This document shows positions 10,344 to 23,139 of a DNA stretch of 64,000 bases, piece after piece (position 1 is the stretch's first letter; the number at the start of each line of letters is the position of its first letter). This stretch comes from Phoronis australis (Eukaryota > Phoronida > Phoronidae): positions 82,119-146,118 of the forward strand of contig NMRA01000540.1 in assembly GCA_002633005.1 (NCBI GenBank), written 5' to 3'. The notes below the pieces were generated by a model, which had not been told where the DNA came from, did no database searches, and saw only the letters and a list, made by a program, of their open reading frames with translations. The position numbers and the translations under genes were made by a program.

Positions 10344-13300
10344 GTAAATATCGCCTCTTTAACATATCTCCCCCCTGAAATTGGTCGGGTAACTCAGGGG
10401 CCGGGCTTACCTGGCACTGCAAAGGTAGAGAGTGAGGTAGGCCTAAACGTAAATGGTCCCTGAGCTGGCTAAGCACAGCTGGCGTCCTCATCTTCTGATC
10501 GTCCCCAATACACTATGTACAAGGTATGACACTCTGGACAAGGAATTCTATGCGTGCTTCATTTCAGCCATCCATACCAAACACAAAACTCAATTAATTT
10601 ACATAAAACAGTCTAACACTAACAGGGGTTCAGCCATGAGCAATTGTTCTTTCTTCTGATAGTATTTAAATGTTCTGCGCTTTATGTTGATCTGCGCATT
10701 TTAGGGATGACGTAAGCAAAATGTGTGTTCGTGACGTCATCCGCAAACGGGCCGCCTGTTTGTGGATCAGAAGCATGCTACGGGTAAGTAGACTGAATTT
10801 TCGCCAAATTTCTTTTACTGTAGTCTGTAGGGATTAGTTTGCTTCATGTACAAAATAAATGTCAGTGCAACGCAATACTCTTTGTTTTAGTTATGTGTAC
10901 TGTAATTGTTTCTGAAATAATCACGTAATTGTGCTGATCTCCAGTTGCTCATTGTAAACGACTGTTCGCAAACACGAACGCCGAAGGAATCCACAAACAG
11001 GCCTGCGCAGTATATGGATTTATCCCGGTTTTGATCACGTCATCCGCATATAGCGCAGATCAACAAAACGCGCAGCACATATGTTTACACAGTCCTGCTC
11101 CAGCGAGTTCTCAACAAATTTGCGGTCAAATCACAAAATTCTTCTCAGGAAGCCCATGATTACTGTCAATGTGTCCCACGCAACTCGGTGCGGAATAATT
11201 CAATGAGATTGGAATGGACAACAATTGCCGGTTCATTACGGAAGGTTACGGAAAGTGTGGAGTTATTGATGTTGTAACCTTCTGTGAAAAATAGGCAACT
11301 TCCGTTAAACACATTGACACTATGCATGGGCTTTTTGGGAAGTTTTTTGTGCTTTGACTGAATTTGTTGCGAACACGTAAATGCTATCAGAACAGAAGAT
11401 AGAAGAATTGCTCATGGTTTGTTGAACCCCTATTTTGTGTAAATTTATTTAGTTTTTGTGTTTCAAATGGACAGCTGAAATGAAGTAACTATGGCATTCC
11501 TAATCCGAGTGTCATACCTTGTAGTATATAGTGTAGTAGATACAATCAGAAGCTGAGGATGCCTGTGACCCAGAGTGATTTCATGAGAACCAGTTTCATC
11601 TGAATGACGGTCCTGTTTATATCTAGTGAAAAGTCTTAGTTGAATTACATTTCCTAAAATATTGTCTTTCAAAGTAAAATATTGTATATTGTCAAAAACT
11701 CCGCATGTCATCTCCGGGTATTAAGCAAGCATGTCCTGGGCCATCTGCTTGAGGGTGGAGCATCCAAAGCATTCAGCCAAGAGCCCCAAAGCATGGTCTG
11801 CAAATGTCCCTAACACTAAAAGTTTTAATAGCCTTCCATGTTGAAATGTAAACTGACGCTGTTATTTTTCGCCGCTGCAAAAGAATGGTGAAAAGCATGA
11901 TGCTATACTGATGGAGTTATTTTATTGTTAATAGAAGTTGAGATTTCTGTGTATGGATATTAGATCTCTGGTGCCATTTCTGAAAAGTACTTTTTAATTT
12001 CACAACTGCATGACAGCTTTAGGGGTGATTACATATTGGTGATGCAACGATTTGATGATTTGTCGCTTAAACTGTTGCTCTAGTAGGGATCAGCAGTGCC
12101 ATCTGGTGTTTGCTGGAGAAACAGAAACTACATGATATGATCTGATCTTATTGCCTTTCCTTGTTAACAGATGCGTTCTCCTTGTCATTGTTACTCGCAA
12201 CAAATTCAGAATTCAGCCTTGAGTCGGAAACAGTTTACAATTAAATTGATTCTGAAAATTACAATTGCATAATGTGAAGCCAAAGCAACTGTTGGAGAAC
12301 TCTGAAAAACCTCCATTTTACTCGTGGAATCATCCTCCACAGACTCATATTGGGTCTGTGATAAACCAAACGGGGGGCAAGATTACTAGTAGAACCACAC
12401 GCAACATAACTGATAATACCAATACCAATCAGATAGAAATGGTTGGGTTGGTTATCCACTTTAAGTTGACGCATTCATGATAGCTTTTCCACGTGAATTT
12501 TACCAGGCATGCATCGCAATCCTGAAAGAGACTCCGTTAGGGCTTTTCAAACCTTGTTTTCAAACGAGTCCCAAACAGTGCGGGGTCTCGTTCCTGGTGA
12601 GTATTCTTTTAGAAATCCCTACAAAAGCAGTTATAATACCTGGCCCATCTCCAATCATCTTAAATCTGTTTTATAGGTAAGAACAGACACAGACAAGTCA
12701 GGACTGAAGCTGACATTATACCAGTATGTGACTTGTCCCTTCTGTTGCAAAATCCGTGCTTACCTCGACTACTATGGCTACAACTATGATGTGATCGAGG
12801 TGAACTCTGTGACACGAGCACAAACTAAGTGGTCCAAGTATGGTAAAATACCCATCGTGTGCGCCGATGGTATCGGACAGGATGGTTTTGTGGTAAGTTG
12901 GTTGAAAGTGTCGCAACTGTGCAACAATCAGTGGCTACATTATTTTTGTTTTGTCACTTGCAGGATGGGTTGCAAATATTTGTCTGACCGGTCGTCAACT
13001 GCTTGTCTAGCCGAGATGTATAAAAAGTAGTGACCAGCTAGTAGTACACAGCTCGGTCTCCACCCCACTGCGGTCATCACCTGGGTCGGAAATCCGTGAC
13101 AAGTAGTCAATGATAATCACCTGCTGAGGCGTCTTAAATTCTTATGCATACAATAACGCATCATGTTATTTTGCTATCAAATGATAAAGACAAAAAGGGA
13201 TGTGAGACTGTACGGGGGTTTCATTTTAAGCCAATAGACCGCCTGCATTGTAGTGAACATTGCAGTGAATGGTGCAGTCTGGTAATTTTTAGCAATTCTG

Positions 13301-16171
13301 CCATTTTTCTGACCTCAGCTTGTTTTTGCTGGGCGGGTCAAAATTTGTGATTTGTGCTGTACAACACGTACAAACCAGTGTAACGTACATTGCAATTTGA
13401 AGTGGTAGCAAGTCCAATGATTTTCACACGTTTTGCTTCATGAAATAAAAGCTGTTGTAGTAGAAGTCTGCCCTAACATTCTGGCATTGTGGTATGATGA
13501 GATTTGTGCCAGCACGATATTATATGAAATTGGATGACTGTGTATCTTCACCCCTATAGCATACTCCCTCTGCAATCACCAATTTTTCATCATTTCTTAC
13601 TTTTATTGGACATTTGCTGTTAAGCAATAGCGCTTACCAAATGTCAGTTTTATTATCTTTGTACCAAAGAATTTTTAATACCGAGTCTTATCATTTTGAA
13701 TACAGGTACAACTAGTATTTGGCTGTTTATTGTTAACTGACCCTCTGAATTCCAGTTGTTAGTAATAAAGGTTTTGAACTGCGTAGTAGTATAGTTACAA
13801 CGACAACGTGCATTCAATCCGTTTGGAAGCTAAGTGTATTTCAAGTGCAAGCATAATTTACAATATTGTTATCGAATCATCTCCATAGCAACTGAACGAC
13901 TCGTCTGTGATAATGAGTATCCTCTCGTCTAATGCTGTGAACCCTGCCACTGGCCTGGAGAAGCTCATCTCATACTATCCGTGTACGGAGAAAAAGGAGA
14001 GGGGCAGGACCAAGTACGAGTTTCAGAACAAATATCACGTCATGTACGGAGAGGCTCAGTGTGCTAAGAGTAAAAAGGAATTGAAGTAAGTATTCGTGGC
14101 AACAGGTTGGAGAAAATAATTGTGTGTTCCGGTTTTGTTTTGAACTCCTGGCATAATGTAGTGTTGAGAAACACAGGGAAGCTAAGTAAAAGCAGGCAAT
14201 AATTGTTGGAAAATTTTCAAATTATGGGTACTCTGCAATTGATTTCGGTTCATTTCTTACGTTATATAGTTCAAGTTCTATTTGTGTATGTCAGCATGCC
14301 ATCTTATAGCGTGTAGTTCATACCCTGTAATTCTCGTTTAGACTGGGAAACACAAAAAACTATTTGAAAATCAGTCGATGATTTTTGTGATGCTTGAAGA
14401 GTTTTTTGCACTGTAGAAGCTTCTGAATCCCATTGCTTATCCGTAAGGAATCAAAAATTACATATTGCAACATGTTCTTCTGTAGGGAATCAAAAATTAC
14501 ATATTGCAACATGTTCTTCTGTAGGGAATCAAAAATTACATATTGCAACATGTTCTTCTGTAGGGAATCAAAAATTACATATTGCAACATGTTCTTCTGT
14601 AGGGAATCAAATATTACATATTGCAACATGTTCTTCTGCTTGTTTTGGTGAAACTTTACTGGTATGTTAAGCCCTGCTTATTGTGCCGTAATCTCTGACT
14701 GTCAAGCCAACGTTCAATGCTGTATCTTGAGATCCCCTTAACGGATATTGGTGAAATTATGTTGACTGACGTACTCCTATCTTGGATGGAATGGCACGGG
14801 TTTAGTAGTTGTATGGATTCGACTATGGCTGTAGCCTCTAGTGGTAATTAACCTCTACATCTATGGAGTTCCTTGACGGACTGTTTGGCAAATAGGTTTT
14901 TATTATGAAGATTAAAACACCTTCCCCTTTTCTGACAGATTTTACATATTGTGCACCACTTAGTGGCCACTGTTTTTATTTTTATGTCAGTTTTTGCCAT
15001 ATGTCTCTTTATTTGCTAATAAAAGCACCTGAAGGATGACTGTGAAATTGGTAATAGTCACTTAAAGTGTCCCACATTTTGGGAACCAGTTTTCTCCACT
15101 GAATAACGGGCATCAAACTGGTAATCAAAGTCTGGGACTTTTTATCCTGAATTTTTGTAGATGTGTTCTCAGTGACATGATGATGGGTGACATAGATTCT
15201 TGGACGGGTCCAACTACTATGCCCCCTGTTGCAATTTTTTAACTGTGCCTCAATATTTTGTTGTTGATCAACATCAAATTTGGTATGTTTGTCCCAACAG
15301 AGGATTACCAGATACTAATTTTGGCACAAGTCTCAGTACTGCAGCATCTCCTAGTGGCAGTTTAGGTTTTCTTTGTTTAGGGCTCTTCTCTACTGTGTTC
15401 CTTGATGGATGTGTCATTTTACTGGATACTAAATTAATAAACACAGCCAGAAGTATCCTGTTTCAAGTGTCGAATGTTGCGATTTAATATAAAAAATTCA
15501 ATGTGACAAGTTAAGACTTGATGTGGTTTTAATGAAGTTGGAGTGAAACTCGTAGGTGTTATATTTGACTTCAGGTTATGAAGGCAACTTTTGGAGCATC
15601 ATATGTCAGTTGGAAATGGGTGATCGAATTCATACGAAACTATCTGATACCAATTCTTAAATCAATGATACATAGTTCTCTAAAATGCTGTTTTTGAGCT
15701 GTTCCAATTTTCGATGAGTTATCAAAAAGTTGGATTTTTATGACTTATGAAAAAATCAAAAGTTGCATAAAATGAAAGTGAAATGCTAAAGTTATAACAC
15801 AGTTTTTATGATTTCATCTTCAACATTTATGTCAAATTATTCGACGTAAATTTCTTTTTGCAAAAATTTTACTTGTCACGGACCCACTTAACAGCAGATT
15901 TAAATGTAGTATAAGTCAAAATATTTACTGAGTTACTATAGTTACGTAGATATTTGACAAAATACACAGACTTTTCCAGTAAGTCACTTCATTCTTATTT
16001 CATATTGTCCTCAAGTTGGCCAGTTTTGACTCACTGATGCAGTGCTCAATAAAACTTAAAGCATGTGAAGCAGTTGGGGTAATTACTCGAAAACAGAAAT
16101 TTAAAATGTCTTAATTTCATAATTGTTGCACATTTGTCTGATGTTTTATAGCTCTCATGAAAGCTGTAAAG

Positions 16172-16217
<46 letters not shown>

Positions 16218-18438
16218 CATTCTTATTTGCCCAGCATTACTGTATTGCCACTCCTTTTGTTTATCAGAGAAGAGATAAAATGGCGCAAATGGACGGACGA
16301 CGTACTGATGCACGTGATTGCGCCTAACTGCTATAGAAGCCCGAGTGAGGCGCTGCAAGCTTTTCACAACTACTCTGACATCGGGGATTGGGAAAAGGAG
16401 TTTACGGCTTTCGAGCGGCGGACAATCATCTATGTGGGCGCGTTTGTCATGTATGTTCTGGGAAAATACCTCAAGCGAAAGTAAGTACTTTCTTGTCAGC
16501 ACCATTTTCAAAAAATGTCTATGGCAAACGAATAAGTTCATGATGTTGTTTTGTAATTTAACCCTTAATATTTAATTGAATTAGTAAGTAATTTTTCAAA
16601 AAACTAGATACATCTGGAGCTCCCAACTGAACAGGCGTTGCTATTTTTGTACATGTAACATGTTTCATTGGGGAGTCTTGCTTCATTTTCATTTCACATT
16701 TTTCGGAAAGAAACATTAAGTCGATTTATTATTTAATGATGCGAGTTCATAATCTCTGCTGTTCTTGGCAAAAATAAAACAAAAATTGGTATACTTAGGT
16801 CTATTCTTTTGTGATAACTGGATATTCTGCAGATAACTCAATACATGGAAAACGTACCAAAACGCTGTAAGAGTATAAATCTTTGAGGGTTCTGAGGCAT
16901 CCACAGCATCAAGTAAATACAAAAGCTGTCATGAGGTATTTTAGTTAACAAAACAGCGCAGGACTTAAAGTGGGACTGATGAGTTCACATTATGAATTAG
17001 TAGGCTGTACCCTCCTTCTGATGCATTGTTGCTGGCAATAATTTCCAGCCTTCTGGCATTTCAGGTACAAGCTAAAGGCGGACGTGAGAGAGTCTCTCTA
17101 TGAGACGTGTGACGAATGGGTGGCAGCCGTGGGCAAGACTAGGCAGTTCATGGGGGGTAGTGAGCCTAACTTAGCAGATCTGGTGAGTAGAGCAGTTCAC
17201 ATGGTAGATGGTACCAGTAAGAGCAAGCAGTATACGGAGGAATAGTGGGCTTTACATGGCAGAGGTGGTGAATAGACAAGTTCACATGGTAGATGGTACC
17301 AGTAAGAGCAAGCAGTATAGGGGGGAATAGTGAGCTTTACATGGCAGAGTTGGTGAATAGACAAGTTCACATGGTAGATGCTACCAGTAAGAGCAAGTAG
17401 TATAGGGAGGAATAGTGGGCAGAGCTAGTAAACAGACCAGTTCACATGGTAGATATTACGAGTAAGGATATACTGTTGTGGAAGAATAGTGAGTCTAAGC
17501 TGGTAGAGCTGGTGAATTTACCAGTTCACATGGTAGATCTTGGTATTAAAGGACATGCGGTTCATGGGAGGCAATGATTCTAACCTGGCAGTTCTGGTGA
17601 TAGCTGCAGTTCGCATGGTAGGTATCGGATATTTAATGGAGGCAGTGAATCTCACCTTGTAACCAAGCAGATCTGCTGTGTAGACCTGATCACATGAAAC
17701 ATTGTTGACAGACTAATGGTAATTAATGGGTTCACTTGGCTGGCAAGGTCTTAGTCCATGACCACCAAATTTTACACTGGACTCTACTAGAAAATTGGCC
17801 AATCACAGAGTGTGAAATTTCAGAGTTTACTCTCAGGGTTTCTCCTGATTGTTTAGATCTTGAGTGGAGTCGCAGTAAAGGTTGGTTGCCATAGACTCTG
17901 GTATGTAATCTGTTCCATTATTCATGCAGCAGCAAAATGAATCTGTTGTTAAAGAAGGTTCATATTCGATATAGAACACACATATACACACACATGTGCG
18001 CGCGCGCGCTTTCAATCACCTTATCCTTGGTTTAAATCTTATCAAACTGAGAATAATTGAATTCCTCCATAAAAGAATCTAATCGAACCTTGCCTACTTT
18101 TTGTCTTGTAAGAATATGTGGACACCCTCGTCAAGGTATCACAAAATTCTGTGTTTTTTGCAATTTCTCGAGAAAATTACAATTTCCACTCTTTTCAAGC
18201 CATTGTAAGTACATTTATTTATTAAGTTGGTATTATAAGGTATTTGTTTATGTACAAACTTACAAAGACCTCTTTGTTCCAGAGTGTCTATGGTGTGTTG
18301 TCATCCATGGAGGGCTGTATCGCGTTTCAAGATGCCTTGGTGAACAGTAATATTGGAGACTGGTACTACAGGACCAAGGCAGCTGTGCAGCACCATGGTG
18401 GAGCTGCAACACTGACAGCACTCGGAGCCTCTAGATGA
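10071..18438 (+). CDS. PTGES2: Prostaglandin E synthase 2 (complete, six exons)
   Basis: Six exons at 10071-10343, 12677-12892, 13889-14085, 16268-16480, 17065-17182 and 18283-18438 join without a break into 390 codons plus stop; human PTGES2 has 377 aa. In order: a Ser/Arg-rich mitochondrial-type leader, a hydrophobic segment (ILAGGCAIVVGTGFGFV), a glutaredoxin-like fold opening LTLYQYVTCPFCCKIRAYL with the CPFC active-site motif, then a GST-C-like helical part including LNDSSVI, EEIKWRKWTDD, FMGGSEPNLADL. In vertebrates it converts PGH2 to PGE2 and can bind glutathione and haem; in invertebrates the redox-type role is less settled. The ATG at 10071 is preferred because the upstream in-frame codon is TTG. 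Exon 5's donor has been amplified into a minisatellite. Confidence 0.95.
10478..11568. mobile_element. Foldback-like element with nested inverted repeats
   Basis: The segment near 10486-10670 is repeated in inverted, imperfect form near 11390-11560 (shared blocks ACAAGGTATGACACTC, TCAGCCATGAGCAATTGTTC-like). Inside it are further inverted pairs: TGATCTGCGC with GCGCAGATCA (10693 and 11052), AACACGAACGCC-type palindromes, and AGCCCATGATTACTGTCAATGTGT with a reversed match near 11310. No coding remnant seen. Exact ends uncertain. It lies in PTGES2 intron 1. Confidence 0.6.
12677..12892 (+). CDS. PTGES2: PTGES2 exon 2 (CPFC active site)
   Basis: 216 bp, acceptor TTTTATAG, donor GTAAGT. It encodes the thioredoxin-like domain: LKLTLYQYVTCPFCCKIRA, then DVIEVNSV and KYGKIPIV. 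The CxxC pair (CPFC) is intact. Confidence 0.95.
13889..14085 (+). CDS. PTGES2: PTGES2 exon 3
   Basis: 197 bp, acceptor CTCCATAG, donor GTAAGT. It encodes QLNDSSVIMSIL, then ISYYPCTEKKE and FQNKYHVMYGEAQ, matching the family's LNDSSVI and ITYYP blocks. Confidence 0.93.
14445..14639. repeat. 39-bp tandem repeat, five units
   Basis: Units of 39 bp (GGAATCAAAAATTACATATT, then GCAACATGTTCTTCTGTAG) are almost identical. Because 39 is a multiple of three, both strands show an open frame with 13-residue repeats; this is intronic (PTGES2 intron 3) and not a gene. Confidence 0.95.
15063..15145. mobile_element. Short MITE-like inverted repeat
   Basis: AAAGTGTCCCACATTTTGGG followed by AACCAGTTT is mirrored about 80 bp later by AAACTGGTAATCAAAGTC then TGGGACTTTTT. 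It is about 83 bp long and lies in PTGES2 intron 3. Target duplication not clear. Confidence 0.55.
16168..16218. repeat. (GTT)n microsatellite
   Basis: About 17 uninterrupted GTT units in PTGES2 intron 3, ending 50 bp before exon 4. It may vary in length between alleles. Confidence 0.98.
16268..16480 (+). CDS. PTGES2: PTGES2 exon 4
   Basis: 213 bp, acceptor TTATCAG, donor GTAAGT. It encodes EEIKWRKWTDDVLMHVIAPN, then SPSEALQAF and YVGAFVMYVLGKYLKRK. A (GTT)n microsatellite ends about 50 bp before its acceptor. Confidence 0.93.
17065..17182 (+). CDS. PTGES2: PTGES2 exon 5
   Basis: 118 bp, acceptor GGCATTTCAG, donor GTGAGT. It encodes YKLKADVRESLYETCDEWV, then FMGGSEPNLADL. The last 30 or so exon bases plus the donor are repeated downstream in the minisatellite at 17150-17690. 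Confidence 0.93.
17150..17690. repeat. About 85-bp minisatellite derived from the PTGES2 exon 5 donor
   Basis: Six or seven diverging units follow exon 5. The typical unit reads GGGGGAATAGTGAGCTTTACA, then TGGCAGAGTTG|GTGAATAGAC, then AAGTTCACATGGTAGATGG. This matches the end of exon 5 and its donor (GGGGGGTAGTGAGCCTAACT, then TAGCAGATCTG|GTGAGTAG). Each unit therefore carries a decayed copy of the exon end plus a 5' splice site. Confidence 0.9.
17974..18009. repeat. CA/CG dinucleotide-rich stretch
   Basis: Alternating ACACATATACACACACA then TGTGCGCGCGCGCGC: a purine-pyrimidine alternating tract in PTGES2 intron 5. Confidence 0.9.
18283..18438 (+). CDS. PTGES2: PTGES2 exon 6 (C-terminus)
   Basis: 156 bp, acceptor TTTGTTCCAG, stop TGA. 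It encodes SVYGVLSSMEGCIAFQDAL, then WYYRTKAAV, matching the family's YGVLRVMEG and PWYLRV blocks, and ends ALGASR. Confidence 0.93.
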   Translation, partial: SVYGVLSSMEGCIAFQDALVNSNIGDWYYRTKAAVQHHGGAATLTALGASR

Positions 18439-19345
18439 AGCCTTTGAATACAACTGCACCAGGTGCCACTAGTTGCATATTAGTGTGATGGTGACACGTG
18501 GTGGTAGTGATTGTGATCATTGTTTGCGGTGTGTATTTGATGGGTCATAACTTTCTCCATAATTACGACTTGTAAAAAGACATAATTTTTTCTCGAAATT
18601 CCTCACACGGAAAGCGAATAACTCTCTAGTATACGTTGCAAGGTGGCACTTTCGTCAGGAGTTGTTTAAAAGGTATTTTTGACAAGCATTCACATTGCAT
18701 GCCTCTTTAAATGAAGGCAGTATACAAGTAAGATTACTCTGCACATGTCTGTGGGTTCACATATTATTTGGCCGTTTATTTTTTACTTACCATATTGATC
18801 CGAGTTATTGCCCATGCTGGGCTTACTCCCTACCTCCACTGACGTGTCAATGCAGCAAAAAGCATTTGCATTTTGATCAGGGTGTGATTTAGGGTTAAAT
18901 GGGAACATCAGGGCATAATGCCTGTCCCCTGATTTCTGAGTTCCCCGCTTTAAGCACCGTGAGCAGCAAACCAGACAATTACGATTGTTGAAGTATATGG
19001 TTATACCCTTCATGAAAGAAGTGACCTAACATTTTGTTGGGCCGGCGTCACACTCATAATTGTGGTTAGCTGTGATTAGTTTTGTTTAATGTGTTCACTT
19101 TCACTGTACCTTCCTTGTGTGTGTAGTCGGGTGAGAAGGCGCAGAATTTTGTACAATCTTGTGCCCAGGGAGGAACAGCTTGAATCAAGTTGGAATTTGA
19201 ATGAGGTGAAATCTTGGTGATGTAAAGGGCGGAAATATCAAACAGTAGTGTGTTACTTTGTCTGAGACCATGGACATTCTATATGAAATTTACTGAACAT
19301 GTATCATTTTCATTTTGAGCTAATAAAATTTACGCTTCTTCCATC
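18439..19345 (+). other. PTGES2: PTGES2 3' UTR and candidate poly(A) signal
   Basis: Non-coding stretch after the stop codon. The first clear AATAAA on this strand is at 19322-19327 (GCTAATAAAATTTACG), so cleavage near 19345 is plausible. No other gene seen in the stretch. Confidence 0.5.
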
Positions 19346-22278
19346 ATAGCTGGGGAACTATTGTAAGTTTTTTTCTGAAATTTTTGTTGCTGTGTGTTGA
19401 GAATTTCTGAAAAATAGGCTCACCTGAAGGTATACCTATAGGCAAATTTTAGGAAAGTTTTTCTAAATCCACTCCCATGGGCATATCTTCGAAAAACTGT
19501 TTGCATGTTTTAAAAATCTGGTGGATTGTTTTAAATTACATAAAATCTTTTGTTATGTAATAGCGTTTATTTTGGCGAGACATATTTTGCGAGTGGCGAT
19601 ATCACTCAAATGGTTATCATTCAATGACATGTTGGCTCACTATTACTACGGTATGGAGAACTGATTTAATGCATTGTTTGCTGAATGTAAAATTAAGTAT
19701 GGACAAATAAAACTTATAGTAACTTGTGAGATGCAACTACATACATGTACATTAAAAAGGATGTGTTTATTTAAAAAACATGGTTTCAATCACCTCGTGC
19801 TCTTAGAAGTCTTAAAGTACCTTGTCTCTTGTTATTCATGTCAACCCAGTTAGACTTGAATAAGTTGACTCTTGGTCTTAAGTTGTGCAAATTACATTGC
19901 CAGTAAACCAACCGCAATGTAGTGCTTCCCGTTGCTGCCAGGTGGCAGCATCATAGATGATCCTAATGAGAATGCCAGGTGGCAGCACCATTCATGTTCT
20001 CCCCCTTTGGGAGTGGTTGCAGTTCATGTGCAGACATCATTCCTATGTCTGTGTTTCAGCAGTAACACAAGATGTTTGAACTACATGTATTGACACTTCA
20101 TAAGCTTGATGTACAACTGTAGCTACGAGGGCGATTCACTTCTTTTATCCACCCAATGACTTAAAACAGAGAGAACCATATTCAGTTGTTTAATTTCTGA
20201 AATCTAATTGTTAAACCACAGCAACTTCTCTCAGCCTAATTTAGGATTGGATCACTTATTGCAGCTACATGTATACAACTGGGCTGGTCTTGTTCTAAAC
20301 TTAGATTCGATGTGATATACATGTATGTATCTAGGCATGGATTAAAGTGGCAGTCATTGACATGAGGGGTCTGCTTCATGAAACGTAGCAGGTCAGAAAT
20401 CGGTGTTATGCTTCAAACAACAATTTTCAACAAAATAATTACTGTCTCTCAAAGATGCAGAGCTAATGAACAATTAATACATTTCTTTAAACTGCATACC
20501 CTTAGCTACAGAATATATAAATAAGTCAATTTTTGTGATGTTTTAGAATTTGTCTCATGATAATTCATAGTGATTGGGTTCGATTTCCTTCCAACAAGAA
20601 TTCTGTGACCATCAGCAGTTCCAGAAAACACTTTGGAGTTAATCGTTGTTCTCCAACTATAAAATTGTGATTTTAAAAATGGCTCATGTACTCTGTACCA
20701 GCACTAGCAGCCATCGCATTCAACAAAACCTCAGGTCAGGAATAGTGTTGTAAGTTGAGAAGTGACATGATCCAGTTTGATTACTATTATTGAGTATTAT
20801 CTATCAGTATTCTCTCCACGCCCAAGAAACGTTCATCATCTTAGTAAAGAACAAGTTTTACAGCATTCAGTGATGAATGGTCTACGTCACAAGGTCGTTG
20901 CTTCGGTGGAAGGCTAGTTAACACTGAACCTTAAATTGCTCTCCAAAGAATTGCGGGAATTTTCACCACTCGTCCTTCCAAGCGGCTTTTACATGGATCA
21001 AAGAGAGCGCGTCGCCGGAGTCAGGTGCAGTTGTGATGACGGCATTGTTCCGTAGGAGCAAGAACCATAAACTGTAGTAACCATCTCTGCCTCTGTACAC
21101 ACTGGGGAATTTTCAAAATGCATTAACCAATAACTTTCGTTAAAAACGACCACCACGGCGGTATTTAGCTGGAAAAAACAACCAAGTTTGGTTTTTAAAG
21201 CTAAAAGCTAAAAAGTGGGTGCGATTAAAGACAAACGACTGTACGTATTGATATACTCGATGGATTTACCAACGCTGATAAGAGTTAACAATGTCACATG
21301 AATTATTCTTTGAAAATTCTTTCAATCAAATTTTAACCAAATTTTTTACCAGGACATTTGGGGCTTGGCCCGAGAGAAGCGCCCTCACTCCTTCCAGTCA
21401 TTCGAGCAGACGGTCTGGAGTGTACATGTTATGTCTCCAACAACACACATGTTTAGCGTATGACAAAGATTCATAAAAAAATCCGTTTGGACACAACTGT
21501 AATCGAATTCTTCACAAAAATAATGGTTAATCCTCTTTTGATTGGAAATTTTTTACCAAGAATTAAACGAAATATCCGTGAGAAAAGCGAATTTGCACAA
21601 CATTTTACTGGGGATTTCCTTGAAGGTTAATGCGCATCGATGTGTTGTATGCTTTGTTTTCTGATTCATAACAATTTGTATTCATATTAATAACGTGTTT
21701 TTACCATTTCAATGTTACAGAATACAATTTTGACATATAGTCATGCGTTTTGCAGCTCTGTTCTTTGTTACTGTGTGCTGCAGCGAACCATTTTACTGCG
21801 TGGACGCGTTTAGCTGGCCTTAGGCTCAGTCACCTGGCGTAACCCGTCATTGTTCTGTGAAGGCTAGGAGCATTTTTGCTCTGTTACCAGGTTACTAAGT
21901 TCCAAGCCATGGACGAAAACGGACAATGGCTCCGGCTCGAATCAGCGAGCGTGGGAGGAACGTATACAAATGTCGTTTTCAACAGAGTCCTACTCAGGAC
22001 GAATTGTTCTCGACCAATCACATCAGATCTCTAGACTTTTACAGAATCAATGGTATTTTCCAAAATGTCCATACTTGAGCTTAATCGTACCTCTTGTTTC
22101 GCAATACGGTAAAAATTCCCGGACAGTGAAAGAAAATATTTTGAACCAGCCATTTAGAAACAGTTAAGTTGGTCGTCTGAAATTCGAGAAAAATAAACGA
22201 AAAAGTCGGCAATGTCGATCGTGTCTGAAATCTTATATTTGAGTGCTGAAGTTTCGATTTACGGTTTTAGAAAGTTTG
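19346..22278. other. Intergenic stretch, no gene recognised
   Basis: No supportable coding exon. Small items: a local duplication around GCCAGGTGGCAGCA (19939-19998) and scattered TACATGTAT words. The G+C-richer piece at 20860-21110 looks different from its surroundings but gives no recognisable protein. Confidence 0.5.
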
Positions 22279-22447
22279 CAGGGGTGGATTGAGGATTGAG
22301 GATTTTGAGTTAAAGGGGGGCCAGAGGACAGAGTATAAGCCATGATTTTGACATTCGTAGCCCGAACTGCCAAATGGAATATGGGAGACTTTAAGGGGGC
22401 CATGGCCCCTTTGCCTCCTCCCCCCACCCCCCTTAAATGCGCCACTG
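22279..22447. mobile_element. MITE with CAGKGGCGGATTYAG termini, copy 1
   Basis: Starts CAGGGGTGGATTGAGG and ends GCGCCACTG, with a G- and C-rich interior (GGGGGCCATGGCCCC). It is in the opposite orientation to the two copies at 23300-23604. Open frames across it are accidental. Confidence 0.65.
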
Positions 22448-23139
22448 GTTTGAACAGCCGCGCACTGAGAATTGTGGACGTTTTCGCTGACTCAGGAAAT
22501 TCACACGATGTCCTAAAAAACAAAAAGAACGATGTTACTGACTCTAAACACAATCCAGGAAATATATTTGAAGTGTACAGTGTAACATGCCTTGGTTATT
22601 TACAATATCCATTGATGATCAACGTCTTCACGTTAAACTGTTCGCAAACCAAACATACTAGACGACGCAGCTGCAGTGGTAGGTCCTACGTATTTCTAAT
22701 CGCAAAACGCCATGACCCGTAGCCTGTTATAAGCGCGTAGCTTTTGGGCTGATGCTTTAGCGGGTCATCCTGATAATCTCGGCCCTGGCGGCCTGGTGCT
22801 GCTGTTGGTAGTAAATTTTATCTGTCCCATATAAATTGCGGCCCAATAGCAGTGCTGTTTATTTTTTTATTCCCTTATTTTATTAAGACCTCGGCTATAG
22901 GCTTAGGTTTCATTTTTAAAACTCACACGCCATGGGTCAAATGACCCATGGCAGGGACTGACTGGAACGGGTGGAAACGGAGCAACTTTGACTAAACACT
23001 ATTATAGGTTAACGCTCTGATTTAGATGGTGTCGAAATTCTTAACCTCGCTAGGTGCGAGAGTTCCCAAACATTTCGCTTAGAATACAATGGTTATGGTG
23101 AGAATAATACATTGTGAAACAGAACGCTCAGTAATAAAC

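Noticed and set aside
14360-14651. Open frames with 13-residue repeats on both strands
   Set aside because: They are produced by the 39-bp tandem repeat, which cannot create stops once one unit is open; it is intronic.
22342-22722. Open frame of 126 codons starting MILTFVARTAK
   Set aside because: It lies mostly in a MITE and its G/C-rich palindromic centre; the proline run comes from the element, and no domain is recognisable.
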